From assembly GCA_016931225.1 (NCBI GenBank), contig JAFGFE010000008.1, positions 55,452 through 119,451 of the forward strand: DNA of 64,000 nucleotides, read 5' to 3'. Position 1 is the stretch's first letter. Each line of letters opens with the position of its first letter. Under the pieces are notes generated by a model. That model saw nothing but the letters and a program-made list of their open reading frames with translations, was not told the DNA's origin and did no database searches. Source of the stretch: Candidatus Zymogenaceae bacterium (GTDB taxonomy: Bacteria > Desulfobacterota > Zymogenia > Zymogenales > Zymogenaceae). The position numbers were made by a program, and so were the translations under genes. Below, in pieces: positions 25,447-34,071 of this stretch.

Positions 25447-26109
25447 ATGACAAAATACAAAGAAGATCGCCGGGCGATTATCGACGCCGCCCTGTGGCTT
25501 CAGGGCCAGGGATATTTCGGACCGGAGCTCGCCACCGCCGGGAACGTGTCCAAACGTATTGAGAATGAGGCCCTCATCGCCATTACCCCGTCGGGCAGGC
25601 CCTATCAGGAGCTGAAAACCGACGATATCGCCGTTCTGGACATGGAGGGTGCCCTGGTTTCGGGCAATTTCCCGCCCAGCGTCGAGCTGGGGCTGCACCT
25701 GGGTGTATACGCCGCCCGGGCTGACGTGCAGGCCGTCGTCCATACCCACCAGCCGTATGCGAGCATTTTGGGGCTTCTTGACGAGGCCATCCCGCCGCTC
25801 TTCGACGACATCACCATGGCCCTTGGCGGAGAGGTGGAAGTGATTCCCTACGCCCTCTCGGGCTCCGCGGAGCTGGCGGAATTGACGGCGAAGGCGACAA
25901 AAAGCGGGCGGCACGCCTTTTTGATGAAAAATCACGGGGCGGTGTGTCTCGGGAAATCCCTGGACAAGGCGGTGAAGAACGCAGCACTCTTGGAAAAGCT
26001 CGCCCATGTCTACTATCACGCCCTGGCGTCCGGGAAGAAGGTGTTCCCCCTGCCGGAAGAGACGGCGACGATGCTGGCGGAAGCCGGCAGGACCAAGGAA
26101 GGCATTTAG
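25447..26109 (+). CDS. Class II aldolase/adducin family (fuculose-phosphate-aldolase-like)
   Basis: A 220-residue zinc aldolase. The metal ligands are visible as H99 and H101 in VVHTHQPYAS and H163 in MKNHGAVCLG. The catalytic Glu is E80 in PPSVELGLHLG, replacing the usual SSE context. The N-terminus has TAGNVSKRI and ITPSGRPYQEL, the phosphate-binding stretch. It should split a ketose or aldose phosphate produced by the adjacent FGGY kinase into a three-carbon and an aldehyde product. The gene ends just before a strong terminator, so kinase and aldolase form a two-gene operon. Confidence 0.9.
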   Translation: MTKYKEDRRAIIDAALWLQGQGYFGPELATAGNVSKRIENEALIAITPSGRPYQELKTDDIAVLDMEGALVSGNFPPSVELGLHLGVYAARADVQAVVHTHQPYASILGLLDEAIPPLFDDITMALGGEVEVIPYALSGSAELAELTAKATKSGRHAFLMKNHGAVCLGKSLDKAVKNAALLEKLAHVYYHALASGKKVFPLPEETATMLAEAGRTKEGI

Positions 26110-26129
26110 CGATAGATTCCCCCCAGGGG

Positions 26130-26181
26130 ACCACCGGGATACGCCGCCGCATTTTTGCGTGCGGCGATCCCGGTGGTTTTT
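26130..26181 (+). terminator. Strong Rho-independent terminator after kinase-aldolase operon
   Basis: A long stem (ACCACCGGGAT and ATCCCGGTGGT, with inner GCCGC/GCGGC pairs) is followed by five T residues and a second T-rich patch. Confidence 0.85.
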
Positions 26182-26204
26182 CATTTTTCACGACCGGAAG
26201 CAGT

Positions 26205-26879
26205 ATGCGAAGTGCAGCTCTCTTCGATTTCGACAACACGCTCATCGATAATGACTCCCAGGGGCTGGAGGTGGAATACTTCTGGCGGCGACGGGAGATC
26301 TCTCCTGTGCGGATCGCGCACATCGTCTTTGTCCATCTGATCACCACACTCAGGATTGCGCCCAAGGCGGCCATAGTCCGGGCGTGCATCGCCACCCACC
26401 GGGGGCGGGATCGTCGGGAGCTGTTTGAGCACGGGGAGAGGTTTTTCCGGGAGGTGACGAGCCGCAGATTCTTCCCCGAGGTGGTTGAGAGGATGCGGGA
26501 GCACAAGGACAGGGGGGACCTGGTGGCCGTCCTTACCGCCTCCCCCGCCCACCTGGTGGCCCCGGCGGCGCGTGTCCTGGGGGTGGACCTGGTGGTCACC
26601 ACGCAGCTGGAGGAGGATGCGCGGGGGCTCCTCTCCGGCCGCACCCGTGGGAAGGTGAATATCGGGTCTGTGAAGGCGGAAGCCGCCCGCACCCTGCTGG
26701 CCGAACACGGCATCGATCCCTCCCGTGCGACCGCTTATTCCGACGACCAGGCGGACCTGGAATTTCTCCTCACAACGGGACGGGCCGTGGTGGTCAATCC
26801 GACGCCGCGGCTCTCCCGCATCGCCCGAAAGCGGGGGTGGGAGATCATCCGGCCGCTTTCCGTCAGTCGTCTCGACTGA
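26205..26879 (+). CDS. HAD-superfamily phosphatase, subfamily IB (SerB-like)
   Basis: A 224-residue HAD hydrolase. Motif I is ALFDFDNTLID (nucleophile Asp and acid/base Asp), motif II the Ser in VAVLTASPAH, motif III the Lys in VKAEAARTLL, and motif IV TAYSDDQADLEFL. The helical cap with ARGLLSGRTRGKVNI is typical of HAD-IB enzymes related to phosphoserine phosphatase and lipid acyl phosphatases. The frame is open far upstream into the aldolase gene, but the ATG at 26205 gives the natural N-terminus; it lacks a strong ribosome site. Being just after a terminator, it is likely transcribed separately. Confidence 0.85.
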   Translation: MRSAALFDFDNTLIDNDSQGLEVEYFWRRREISPVRIAHIVFVHLITTLRIAPKAAIVRACIATHRGRDRRELFEHGERFFREVTSRRFFPEVVERMREHKDRGDLVAVLTASPAHLVAPAARVLGVDLVVTTQLEEDARGLLSGRTRGKVNIGSVKAEAARTLLAEHGIDPSRATAYSDDQADLEFLLTTGRAVVVNPTPRLSRIARKRGWEIIRPLSVSRLD

Positions 26880-26994
26880 CATCTCACATTATTTCCCCCT
26901 CTTTTTTCGAAAAAAAGGTTTATCCCGGTGGGGAAATCGGCTACACTGGGGCCAGTATCATTCCATTTTCATAACTGGTCAAAAGGAGCGGCAT

Positions 26995-28677
26995 ATGAAA
27001 GATGAATGTACCGAAAAACGTCCCGGTATCGGGATTCATACTAATGAGCGACCGGTGAGCCGCCGATCGTTCCTGAAGCTGGGGGCCGCCGGGGCGGTGT
27101 CCGCCGGAGCGATGCTGGCGGGCTGCGCGTCGAAGGAGTACACATCCAGGGTCATGACGGACATCGACCCCGCGGTGTACGTCGATCCGGCCAAAGACGC
27201 CCTGCCGGTGAGTGACGTGGTTTTTCCAATGGAGGGATTTACCGGCACGCCGCCCAACATTATATATATACTGGCAGATGACATGGGCTACGGCGATCTT
27301 TCCTGCTACGGCAGCACGGCCATTACCACCCCGAATATCGATCGACTGGCCGATGAGGGGATGCGCTTCACCGATTTTTACGTGTGCAATGCCCTGTGCT
27401 CACCCTCCCGGGCGGGGCTTCTGACCGGGCGCTATCCCCACCGCACCGGCGTGACCTTCCCCTTTCCCGCCGAGGGCGGCTCCATCATAAAGGAGTTCAT
27501 GCGCTGGGTGGGGCACCAGTTCGCGAACCTCGGCGCCCTGGACCTTGTGGCCGGGTACAGCATCGCAGGTGGGCTGCCGCTGTCGGAGATCACCATCGCC
27601 GAGGCACTGAAGCTGTCCGGATACGCCACCGCCTGTATCGGCAAGTGGCACCTGGGCGACTTCACGGTGAACGAGGACTACCTCCCCCGGAAACACGGCT
27701 TCGATTACTTCATCGGCTTCAACGGCGCCAACGACGACTGGCCGGTGGCGTTCTGGGAAAACGAGACGGAGCTGGTGGAGGATATCGGGCTTTCCCAGAA
27801 GCGATACACCCGCCTGTTCCATGAAAAGGCCATCGAATTCATGGAGCAGTCGAAGGATGATAAGCCTTTCTTCCTGTATCTCGCCCACAAGGACCCGCAC
27901 CAGCCCTGCTTCCCGGAAGACGAGTTCGAGGGATCGTCGTTCGGCGGCCCCCACGGGGATACGATCATGCAGATCGACTGGAGCGTCGGCGAGATCATGG
28001 CGTATCTGAAGAAAAACGGTCTTGACAGAAACACCCTGGTCATCTTCACCAGCGATAACGGCCCCTGGTTCGACGGCAGCTCCGGGGGACTGAGGGGGAG
28101 GAAGGGACAGAGTTATGACGGCGGATTCCGCATTCCCATGATCGCCCGGTGGCAGGGGACGATCCCGGCGGGCACGGTCTCTTCTGAGCCGGCCATGAAC
28201 ATCGATTTCTTCCCCACGTTTCTGGCCCTGGCGGGGCTTTCCACCCCCATCGACCGCGTTATCGACGGAAGAGATATCAAGGGGCTTTTGACCGGGAGAG
28301 ACAAGAAGTCGCCCCATGAAGCGCTTTTTTTCTTTCACGACAACGAGATCGAAGGGGTCCGGTCCGGGAAGTGGAAGTATTACCGTTATGCCAATCACGG
28401 CTGCTGGCCCATTCCCCTGGACAAACCCAACACCTTCGTGGGGGCCAACGGCGCCGCCCGAACCTATACGTATCCCGTGGAGACCGGGGAGATGAAGACC
28501 GTCCCCGCCCTGGCGACATGGCCGAATCTCTACGATATGGAGCACGATCCGTCGGAGAGCTACAACGTCATCGAGCGTTACCCGGAGGTGGCGGAAGAGC
28601 TTTCCCGCATGCTCGAGGAGTTCGAAAAGGAGTTCTACAAGAACCCGAGGGGATGGCTGGACACGAAGTCTACGTGA
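26995..28677 (+). CDS. Tat-exported sulfatase lipoprotein
   Basis: A 560-residue type I sulfatase. It starts at the ATG at 26995 after AAAGGAGCGGC; frames further upstream overlap the HAD gene. The N-terminus has a twin-arginine motif SRRSFLKLG (23-31) and a lipobox LAGC with C44. The sulfatase signature is NALCSPSRAGLLTGRYPHRT, where C135 of CSPSR must become formylglycine. Metal ligands are in YILADDMGYGDL and IFTSDNGPWFDGSSGGLRG. It removes sulfate from a sulfated sugar, lipid or aryl ester in the periplasm. No maturase gene is in the window. The nearby sugar kinase and aldolase fit use of a sulfated carbohydrate, though this is inference. Confidence 0.92.
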   Translation: MKDECTEKRPGIGIHTNERPVSRRSFLKLGAAGAVSAGAMLAGCASKEYTSRVMTDIDPAVYVDPAKDALPVSDVVFPMEGFTGTPPNIIYILADDMGYGDLSCYGSTAITTPNIDRLADEGMRFTDFYVCNALCSPSRAGLLTGRYPHRTGVTFPFPAEGGSIIKEFMRWVGHQFANLGALDLVAGYSIAGGLPLSEITIAEALKLSGYATACIGKWHLGDFTVNEDYLPRKHGFDYFIGFNGANDDWPVAFWENETELVEDIGLSQKRYTRLFHEKAIEFMEQSKDDKPFFLYLAHKDPHQPCFPEDEFEGSSFGGPHGDTIMQIDWSVGEIMAYLKKNGLDRNTLVIFTSDNGPWFDGSSGGLRGRKGQSYDGGFRIPMIARWQGTIPAGTVSSEPAMNIDFFPTFLALAGLSTPIDRVIDGRDIKGLLTGRDKKSPHEALFFFHDNEIEGVRSGKWKYYRYANHGCWPIPLDKPNTFVGANGAARTYTYPVETGEMKTVPALATWPNLYDMEHDPSESYNVIERYPEVAEELSRMLEEFEKEFYKNPRGWLDTKST

Positions 28678-28959
28678 TCCCGCTTCCGGGCGGAACGGGC
28701 CGATCACATCCATCAACATACTCAGCCCCGGCGGGCGGCGTCATTGTCCGCCGGGGCCTCCGTGTCTCCGCCCCCCCTCCCGCTACGCCCGACTTCGGCA
28801 CTGCGCGATCTCCCTTCACCGCCGCCGCACTCCTTTCCGAGGCCACCGCATCCGTTGCGTACGGAAGACGCCCGTGACGGCGCCCGTTGACACGGGGCCG
28901 CTTCTTTGTATATAAAAACAGGGACACATCGATACCTTACATCTGAGAACAGGATTGCC

Positions 28960-30300
28960 ATGAATGACACCAACGTTGCCCGCAGGCTCGGTCCCGGCGA
29001 GGCCTTTTACTGGATGGTGGATCGGGTCTGCACCGCGAACTTCACCGTCGCCGCCCGGCTGTCGGGCGCCGTCGATGAAGGTGTTCTGAAAGGGACCCTC
29101 GAAAAGATGCCCGCGCGTCACCCGCTGCTTAAAGTGCGCATCTCGGATGAGCCGGGCGGGCCGGTCTTTCGCATCGACGGAGTGGGGGAGGTTCCGTTTT
29201 CGGTCATGGACACGGGTCCCGATGAGTGGGCGGAGCATGCCGCCTCACAGGTGAACGAGGTATTCGACTGGCGCCGGGGTCCCCTGGCCAGGGTGGTATG
29301 GCTCCGCCACGGGGGGGATGAATCGACGATGCTTGTCACCTTTCATCACGCCGTGGGGGACGGCGTATCCGCTGGATTCCTGATTCGGGACATTCTGGCC
29401 GTCTTGAAGGGAGCGATAGGCGCCCCGAACGACACCGCGGCGTCATCGTTTCCCCCATCCCTCACTGAGATCATCCCCGAATACACCCGGGGAGCGAGGG
29501 GTGCGGTGCGCTACGCCCGGGAGATGGCCCGGGCGGCGCGGATCATGGCACGACGGGGAAGGCTCCGGGCGGTGCGGCCCGACCGAAAGGCGGACCCCCG
29601 ATCTCTCAGGGCCGGGATCGTCCCCCGGTTTTTCGATGTCGATATGACCGGGAGGCTTATTGAGCGGGCAAGGGAAAAGGGTACCACGGTGCACGGCGCC
29701 CTGGCCGCGGCGGTGCTCTTGGCGGGGATAGAGGATGTTTCGATCGAGCGGAACGCGCTTTTGGCCCTGGGGTCTCCGGTGGATATGAGAGGGCGCGTCC
29801 CGACGCCGATCGGAGAGACGGTGGGGATGTACGCCTCGGTCATGGGGACGCTCCACGTTGCGGGACCGAACACCCACCTCTGGGATCTGGCGCGGGAGGT
29901 GACCGACCGGATCCGTGAGGGGTTCGACCGTGGCATGCAGTACACCTGGGAGCCGATGACCTTCGAGGTGATGGAATTCATCCGAAGGCTCACCGGGACA
30001 GACGACCGGGGGGCCGTGCGCTTTACGAAATGTGCGGTTGCGCTCTTTCCGTCCACCGGATTCGCCTTGACGAACATCGGTAGGGTCGGGGGACTCAATA
30101 CGGGAGGCGGGCCGAGGGTCAGGTGGGTGTCGCTGGTGCCGTCCGTATCCGCCTTCGCCCACTCCGCATGGGCCGCGGCCACGGCGGGGGGTGTTTTATG
30201 TCTGAGCCTGGTCTACATGGAGCCGCTGCTTTCCCGGCCCCACGCCGAGGGGTTGATGGAGGGGGCCGCTTCCCTCCTTACGGCCGCTCTTGAAAAATGA
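28960..30300 (+). CDS. PapA-like / condensation-fold acyltransferase
   Basis: A 446-residue protein of the BAHD/condensation-domain fold. The catalytic motif HHAVGDG is at residues 129-135. RRLGPGEAFYWMVDRVCTAN at the start and ALLALGSPVDMRGRVPTPIG in the middle follow wax-ester synthase and PapA/phthiocerol transferase proteins. It probably esterifies an alcohol with an acyl-CoA. The start at 28960 is favoured over 28906 because the earlier 18 residues are not family-like. No polyketide or NRPS gene is adjacent. Confidence 0.8.
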   Translation: MNDTNVARRLGPGEAFYWMVDRVCTANFTVAARLSGAVDEGVLKGTLEKMPARHPLLKVRISDEPGGPVFRIDGVGEVPFSVMDTGPDEWAEHAASQVNEVFDWRRGPLARVVWLRHGGDESTMLVTFHHAVGDGVSAGFLIRDILAVLKGAIGAPNDTAASSFPPSLTEIIPEYTRGARGAVRYAREMARAARIMARRGRLRAVRPDRKADPRSLRAGIVPRFFDVDMTGRLIERAREKGTTVHGALAAAVLLAGIEDVSIERNALLALGSPVDMRGRVPTPIGETVGMYASVMGTLHVAGPNTHLWDLAREVTDRIREGFDRGMQYTWEPMTFEVMEFIRRLTGTDDRGAVRFTKCAVALFPSTGFALTNIGRVGGLNTGGGPRVRWVSLVPSVSAFAHSAWAAATAGGVLCLSLVYMEPLLSRPHAEGLMEGAASLLTAALEK

Positions 30301-30406
30301 TCCGGAGTCGATGGGACGGACGGCGCGCCGGGTACGGGAGGGGTGATGGGTGGGTGCGGGATCGTCTGTCAATCTTTTATATGTATTTTATTACGAGGAA
30401 TCGGTT

Positions 30407-31144
30407 ATGAAACAGCGAATAACGATGAGTGCAGTACTCATTCTCCTCTGTGTGTCGGTCGTTGGACTGGCCCAGACGGCCGAAGACGTGTATTACGAGG
30501 CCGCCGAGTTTTACAACGCCAGGGACTATGCAAACGCCGAGGAGCTCTATTCGAAGGTGATAGAGATGGACCCGGAGTATGTCGCCGCGTACGGCGGCAG
30601 GGCGATGGTCTATTTTGAGACCCGTCGATATGATAAGGCTCTCGAGGATTTCACCTGGGTGTTGGAGAGAAATCCGGACAACATCATCGCCCTGATGTTT
30701 CGTGTGATATGCTACAGCAGCCTGGGAAGATATGAGGAGGCCCTGGGGGATTTCGACAGGGTCATAAGGCTGGAGCCGGAGGCAAAGTGGCCGTACGCAC
30801 TTCGGGGCCGCTATTATTACTACGAGCTGGGGAAATTCGATGAGGCCCTTGCCGATTTCGCCGCGGCCCTGGAGGAGGACCCGGAGTACACCCTTGGACT
30901 CACAGGCAGGGCCGAGACTTACCGGGAGATGGGGCGGTATGACGAGGCGCTTTTCAACATCGAGGCGGCAATGGCGGTCATCGGGTCGGACGATCCAGAC
31001 CTCCGCTATATCCGGGGGAGCATATATGCGGCGATGGGAAACACCGACGCCGCACGATCGGACCTGGAAGCGGCGTGCCGAGGCGATTCCCTGGTGTACA
31101 AGGACGACGCCTGTGATGCGCTCTCACGCCTGTCGGGGCAATAG
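30407..31144 (+). CDS. Periplasmic TPR-repeat protein
   Basis: A 245-residue protein starting at the ATG at 30407 after GAGGA. Residues 1-23 are a signal peptide (MSAVLILLCVSVVGLAQ). Six or more TPR units follow with the usual pattern, for example ALEDFTWVLERNPDNIIAL and EEALGDFDRVIRLEPEAKWP. It is likely a scaffold for protein-protein contacts in the periplasm. No partner can be assigned. A bidirectional-looking terminator separates it from the convergent MFS gene. Confidence 0.85.
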   Translation: MKQRITMSAVLILLCVSVVGLAQTAEDVYYEAAEFYNARDYANAEELYSKVIEMDPEYVAAYGGRAMVYFETRRYDKALEDFTWVLERNPDNIIALMFRVICYSSLGRYEEALGDFDRVIRLEPEAKWPYALRGRYYYYELGKFDEALADFAAALEEDPEYTLGLTGRAETYREMGRYDEALFNIEAAMAVIGSDDPDLRYIRGSIYAAMGNTDAARSDLEAACRGDSLVYKDDACDALSRLSGQ

Positions 31145-31194
31145 GGAATTCATACCGGAACGGGCCGCAAAGGCCCGCCGCACCCGATAAAAGA

Positions 31195-31249
31195 GGGGCG
31201 CGTCGATCCTGTGGATATTTCCCATGGGATTCAACGCGCCCCCTTTTTT
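31195..31249 (+). terminator. Rho-independent terminator between convergent genes
   Basis: GGGGCGCG (31195-31202) pairs with CGCGCCCC (31235-31242), followed by six T residues. On the minus strand CTCTTTTA follows the stem, so it may serve both genes. Confidence 0.75.
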
Positions 31250-31277
31250 GTTTATGCCGCTTTGATGCGGTCTGTTC

Positions 31278-32495
31278 CTATTCCTTTTCGATCATCTTCG
31301 ATTCCTTGATCAGCATACACAGCACCGCGTTGATCAGCATCAGGCCGATGAATATCAGCATGAAGGGGGTCATGGAGCCGTCCTCGGTCCTGAGTATATC
31401 CATACCGATGATGAAAATGATCCCGGATATCTGCCCCGCCAGCACCAACAGCCCCTGGGAGGTGGCCTCCGGCGCCGGAAAGGTGATCTCGCTGCCGTAC
31501 TGGTAGCCGATGGGGCCCGCGGCCATGAAGAAGAATCCGAAGAAAAAGCACGACACCAGAAGCAGCCAGTAGCTGGCGGCGAAGGTGATCCCCACCAGGC
31601 CCGGTATCGTGAGAAGCAGGGCGTAGAGGATAAAGGGCTTTCGCTTTCGCTTCTTGTCGGACAGTGCCGGGACGATGACGGCGCCCAGGATGCCGCCGAC
31701 GAGCATCACCGCTCCGGCCATGCCGGCCTGAGTGATGTCAAATCCCCGAGGCTTCAGAATCTGCTCGATCCAGGTGGTCACGGCGTTGAACATGCCCAGG
31801 GCGATGAAGAAAACGACGATGAGGATCAGCATATCCTTGACCGTCATGATGTGCTTGAGCCCCTCGAACACGGAGTGACGCTCCATCGTTCCCTCCGGGT
31901 CTGGGGACGTGGGCGGTTTTTCACGGGCGAAGATCAGGAAGACCGCAACGCCTACGACGGTGGCGACCGCGTAGATCATCAACATACCCTTCATGCCGTG
32001 GTTGATGTAGAGATAGGGGGTCAGGGCCATGGCGACGGTGATGCCCAGAAGCTGGGCCAGCACCGCGATCCCTGCGGCAGTCGCCCGCTCCTGGATCGGG
32101 AACCACCTGGCGGCCACGGCGGTCACCGAGTTGAGGATAAACGGCTGCGCCACGGAGAGGCCGATCTGGGCTATCAGGACCATGGTGTAGCTCTCGGCGT
32201 AGAACCCCTTGACGAGGCCGAAGATGCCGGTAAGCACCGCCCCGACGCCCACGCCGATATGGATGCCGAATCGATCCACAATGTAGGAGGCCGGGATCGA
32301 CATGATCAGGTAGACGATCATGAAGATCATCGACAGCATACCGATCCAGAATTCGGTCACCCCGTAAAATTCCACAGCCGCGCTGGTGATCGGCGCGAAG
32401 GTGATCCAGTGGAGTTGCATCAGGAGATTGATGATAAAAAAAACGGCGAGCACGACCCACCGATACCCGTATACCTTGATTCGGTCGTCGGTCAT
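31278..32495 (-). CDS. MFS transporter, FLVCR/DIRC2-like
   Basis: A 405-residue 12-helix transporter. The first helix reads RWVVLAVFFIINLLMQLHWI and the following loop has YIVDRFGIHIGVGVGAVLTG, matching the FLVCR-type (feline leukaemia virus receptor-related) MFS branch of heme, choline or dicarboxylate carriers. GPIGYQYGSEITFPAPEATS occurs late in the protein and is also typical of that branch. The ATG at 32495 is chosen because AGAGGAC precedes it; the residues encoded before it do not look like a transporter start. Substrate unknown. The gene stands alone. Confidence 0.85.
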   Translation of the reverse strand: MTDDRIKVYGYRWVVLAVFFIINLLMQLHWITFAPITSAAVEFYGVTEFWIGMLSMIFMIVYLIMSIPASYIVDRFGIHIGVGVGAVLTGIFGLVKGFYAESYTMVLIAQIGLSVAQPFILNSVTAVAARWFPIQERATAAGIAVLAQLLGITVAMALTPYLYINHGMKGMLMIYAVATVVGVAVFLIFAREKPPTSPDPEGTMERHSVFEGLKHIMTVKDMLILIVVFFIALGMFNAVTTWIEQILKPRGFDITQAGMAGAVMLVGGILGAVIVPALSDKKRKRKPFILYALLLTIPGLVGITFAASYWLLLVSCFFFGFFFMAAGPIGYQYGSEITFPAPEATSQGLLVLAGQISGIIFIIGMDILRTEDGSMTPFMLIFIGLMLINAVLCMLIKESKMIEKE

Positions 32496-32758
32496 AAGTC
32501 CTCTTTCTTGAATAAAAATGAGAAGGAAAGGCATTATTGGAGGACGCCGCGGGTAATGTCGTGGGTGAACATGCATCCCCCCCGCTCTCAAATGGGCGCG
32601 GTTATCTCTTTGTAGTATATTATTAGACGGCTTGTCAACAATTTTCTTGTGAGGTGCCGGATTTCACATCCCGTCCTGAATGGATTGTGGTATGAGCCCG
32701 CCGATCGTGCCGTCACCCCGTATCGTCGCCGCGACCTCGATGAATTCGTATCGGGGGG

Positions 32759-33043
32759 TCATCGGATGTATTTAATCGCCCTCTTCATCCTCATATAATA
32801 TATTACGCCCAGTAACAGCACCAGGCCGCTTATGGGGATGAACATCCACCCGATGATAAGGAGTATTCGAGGCTCGAAAAAGTGGATAAAGGTCACTCCG
32901 GCGATGAACAGCGTCAGGGCGGTACGGATATAGGCGAGAAACGTCCGGGTATTCGCCATAATGGTGCGGTCGATGGCCAAAAGATCCCGGATGATCAGGC
33001 TTTCCCGGTCGAATCGGGTGTAGGGGGATTCTCTCCGTTTCAT
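32759..33043 (-). CDS. DUF202 family small membrane protein
   Basis: A 94-residue protein of the YidH/DUF202 family. It has the conserved DRTIMANTRTFLAYIRTALT stretch followed by two membrane helices (FIAGVTFIHFF and LIIGWMFIPISGLVLLLGVI). Length and motif fit the family exactly. Its function is unknown. It is a single gene, orientated away from the MBL hydrolase at 33291. Confidence 0.85.
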   Translation of the reverse strand: MKRRESPYTRFDRESLIIRDLLAIDRTIMANTRTFLAYIRTALTLFIAGVTFIHFFEPRILLIIGWMFIPISGLVLLLGVIYYMRMKRAIKYIR

Positions 33044-33290
33044 GGAAGTGGTGTTTCCCGTGTGATTAAAAACAAATGATATCCCTTCCCGGCGGTCTCG
33101 TCAAGGGGGACAGGATACAATTTCCAGGAACGGATACCGGCCGGCGGCGTGGGAGACGGATCGGATCTCTTTTCTTTTCCATCTCCCCCGTCGGGAATAA
33201 AAATGACTTGCCAACGAATACGGAATACGGTAAAAAGTACAAACACGCTGAGAATGAGAGATATTTGAGTGGAACGAGGAGTCGCTGTCT

Positions 33291-33929
33291 ATGATCATTA
33301 AGCAACTTCAGGTGGGGAGGCTGGCGGTATTCTGCTACATTGTCGGGTGCGAGGAGACCGGGCAGGCAGCCCTCATCGACCCGGCGGCGGATACCGAGCG
33401 CATTATCGATATGGTGACGTCCCTGAACCTGAAGACGGTCTACGTCATCAACACCCACTGCCACCCGGACCATACGTCGGGCAATAGGGACATCGTGGAG
33501 GCGACCGGGGCGAAAATCATTATACATACCGATGAAGCGAAGATGCTCTCCGGCGTCATCAACAAGACCTTTACCGCCATGTTCGGCGGGAAATCCTCGC
33601 CGCCTGCGGATATCACCGTCGCCGATGGAGACGTCATTACCGTGGGAAACATCGCGCTCGAGGTCATTCACACACCGGGACACTCACCCGGGGGCATCTG
33701 TCTCTGGGATCGGGAGAAGAACGTCTTCACCGGGGATACGCTCTTTGTGGCGGGGGTGGGCCGCACCGATCTCCCCGGCGGCTCCATGCGGGTGATGATG
33801 GACTCCATCAAGACGAGAATCCTCACCCTGCCGGACGACACGGTCATCTGGCCCGGTCACAATTACGGCCCCACGCCCAGCTCCACCGTTGCCCGGGAGC
33901 GGGAGGGAAATCCCTTCCTGTCGTTCTAA
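33291..33929 (+). CDS. MBL-fold hydrolase, glyoxalase-II-like
   Basis: A 212-residue metallo-beta-lactamase-fold enzyme with the full zinc motif INTHCHPDHTSGN, a third ligand in HTPGHSPGG, the bridging Asp in VFTGDTLF and the last His in IWPGHNYG. It belongs to the hydroxyacylglutathione hydrolase-like group, so a thioester hydrolase activity is likely. The substrate is not known because there is no glyoxalase I nearby. The start has weak ribosome-site evidence. A perfect long hairpin follows the gene. Confidence 0.88.
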   Translation: MIIKQLQVGRLAVFCYIVGCEETGQAALIDPAADTERIIDMVTSLNLKTVYVINTHCHPDHTSGNRDIVEATGAKIIIHTDEAKMLSGVINKTFTAMFGGKSSPPADITVADGDVITVGNIALEVIHTPGHSPGGICLWDREKNVFTGDTLFVAGVGRTDLPGGSMRVMMDSIKTRILTLPDDTVIWPGHNYGPTPSSTVAREREGNPFLSF

Positions 33930-33953
33930 AAAACGTACACGGATGGAAACAAA

Positions 33954-33984
33954 CGGGGCGGCGCGTATCATACGCGCCGCCCCG
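33954..33984. terminator. 15-bp perfect hairpin between convergent genes
   Basis: CGGGGCGGCGCGTAT and ATACGCGCCGCCCCG with a single-base loop centre, followed on the plus strand by a T-rich stretch near 33991-34001. It lies between the MBL (+) and FadD-like (-) genes. Confidence 0.65.
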
Positions 33985-34071
33985 TGTAAGTTCATCTTTT
34001 GTTTCCAGCCGCCGGCCCGCCCCCGAGGGCGGGCCGCTCCGGATCGACGGTTAAAACCGTCCGGTCTCCGT

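Noticed and set aside
27400..28719. 439-residue minus-strand frame
   Set aside because: Antisense to the sulfatase gene; no start signal or domain.
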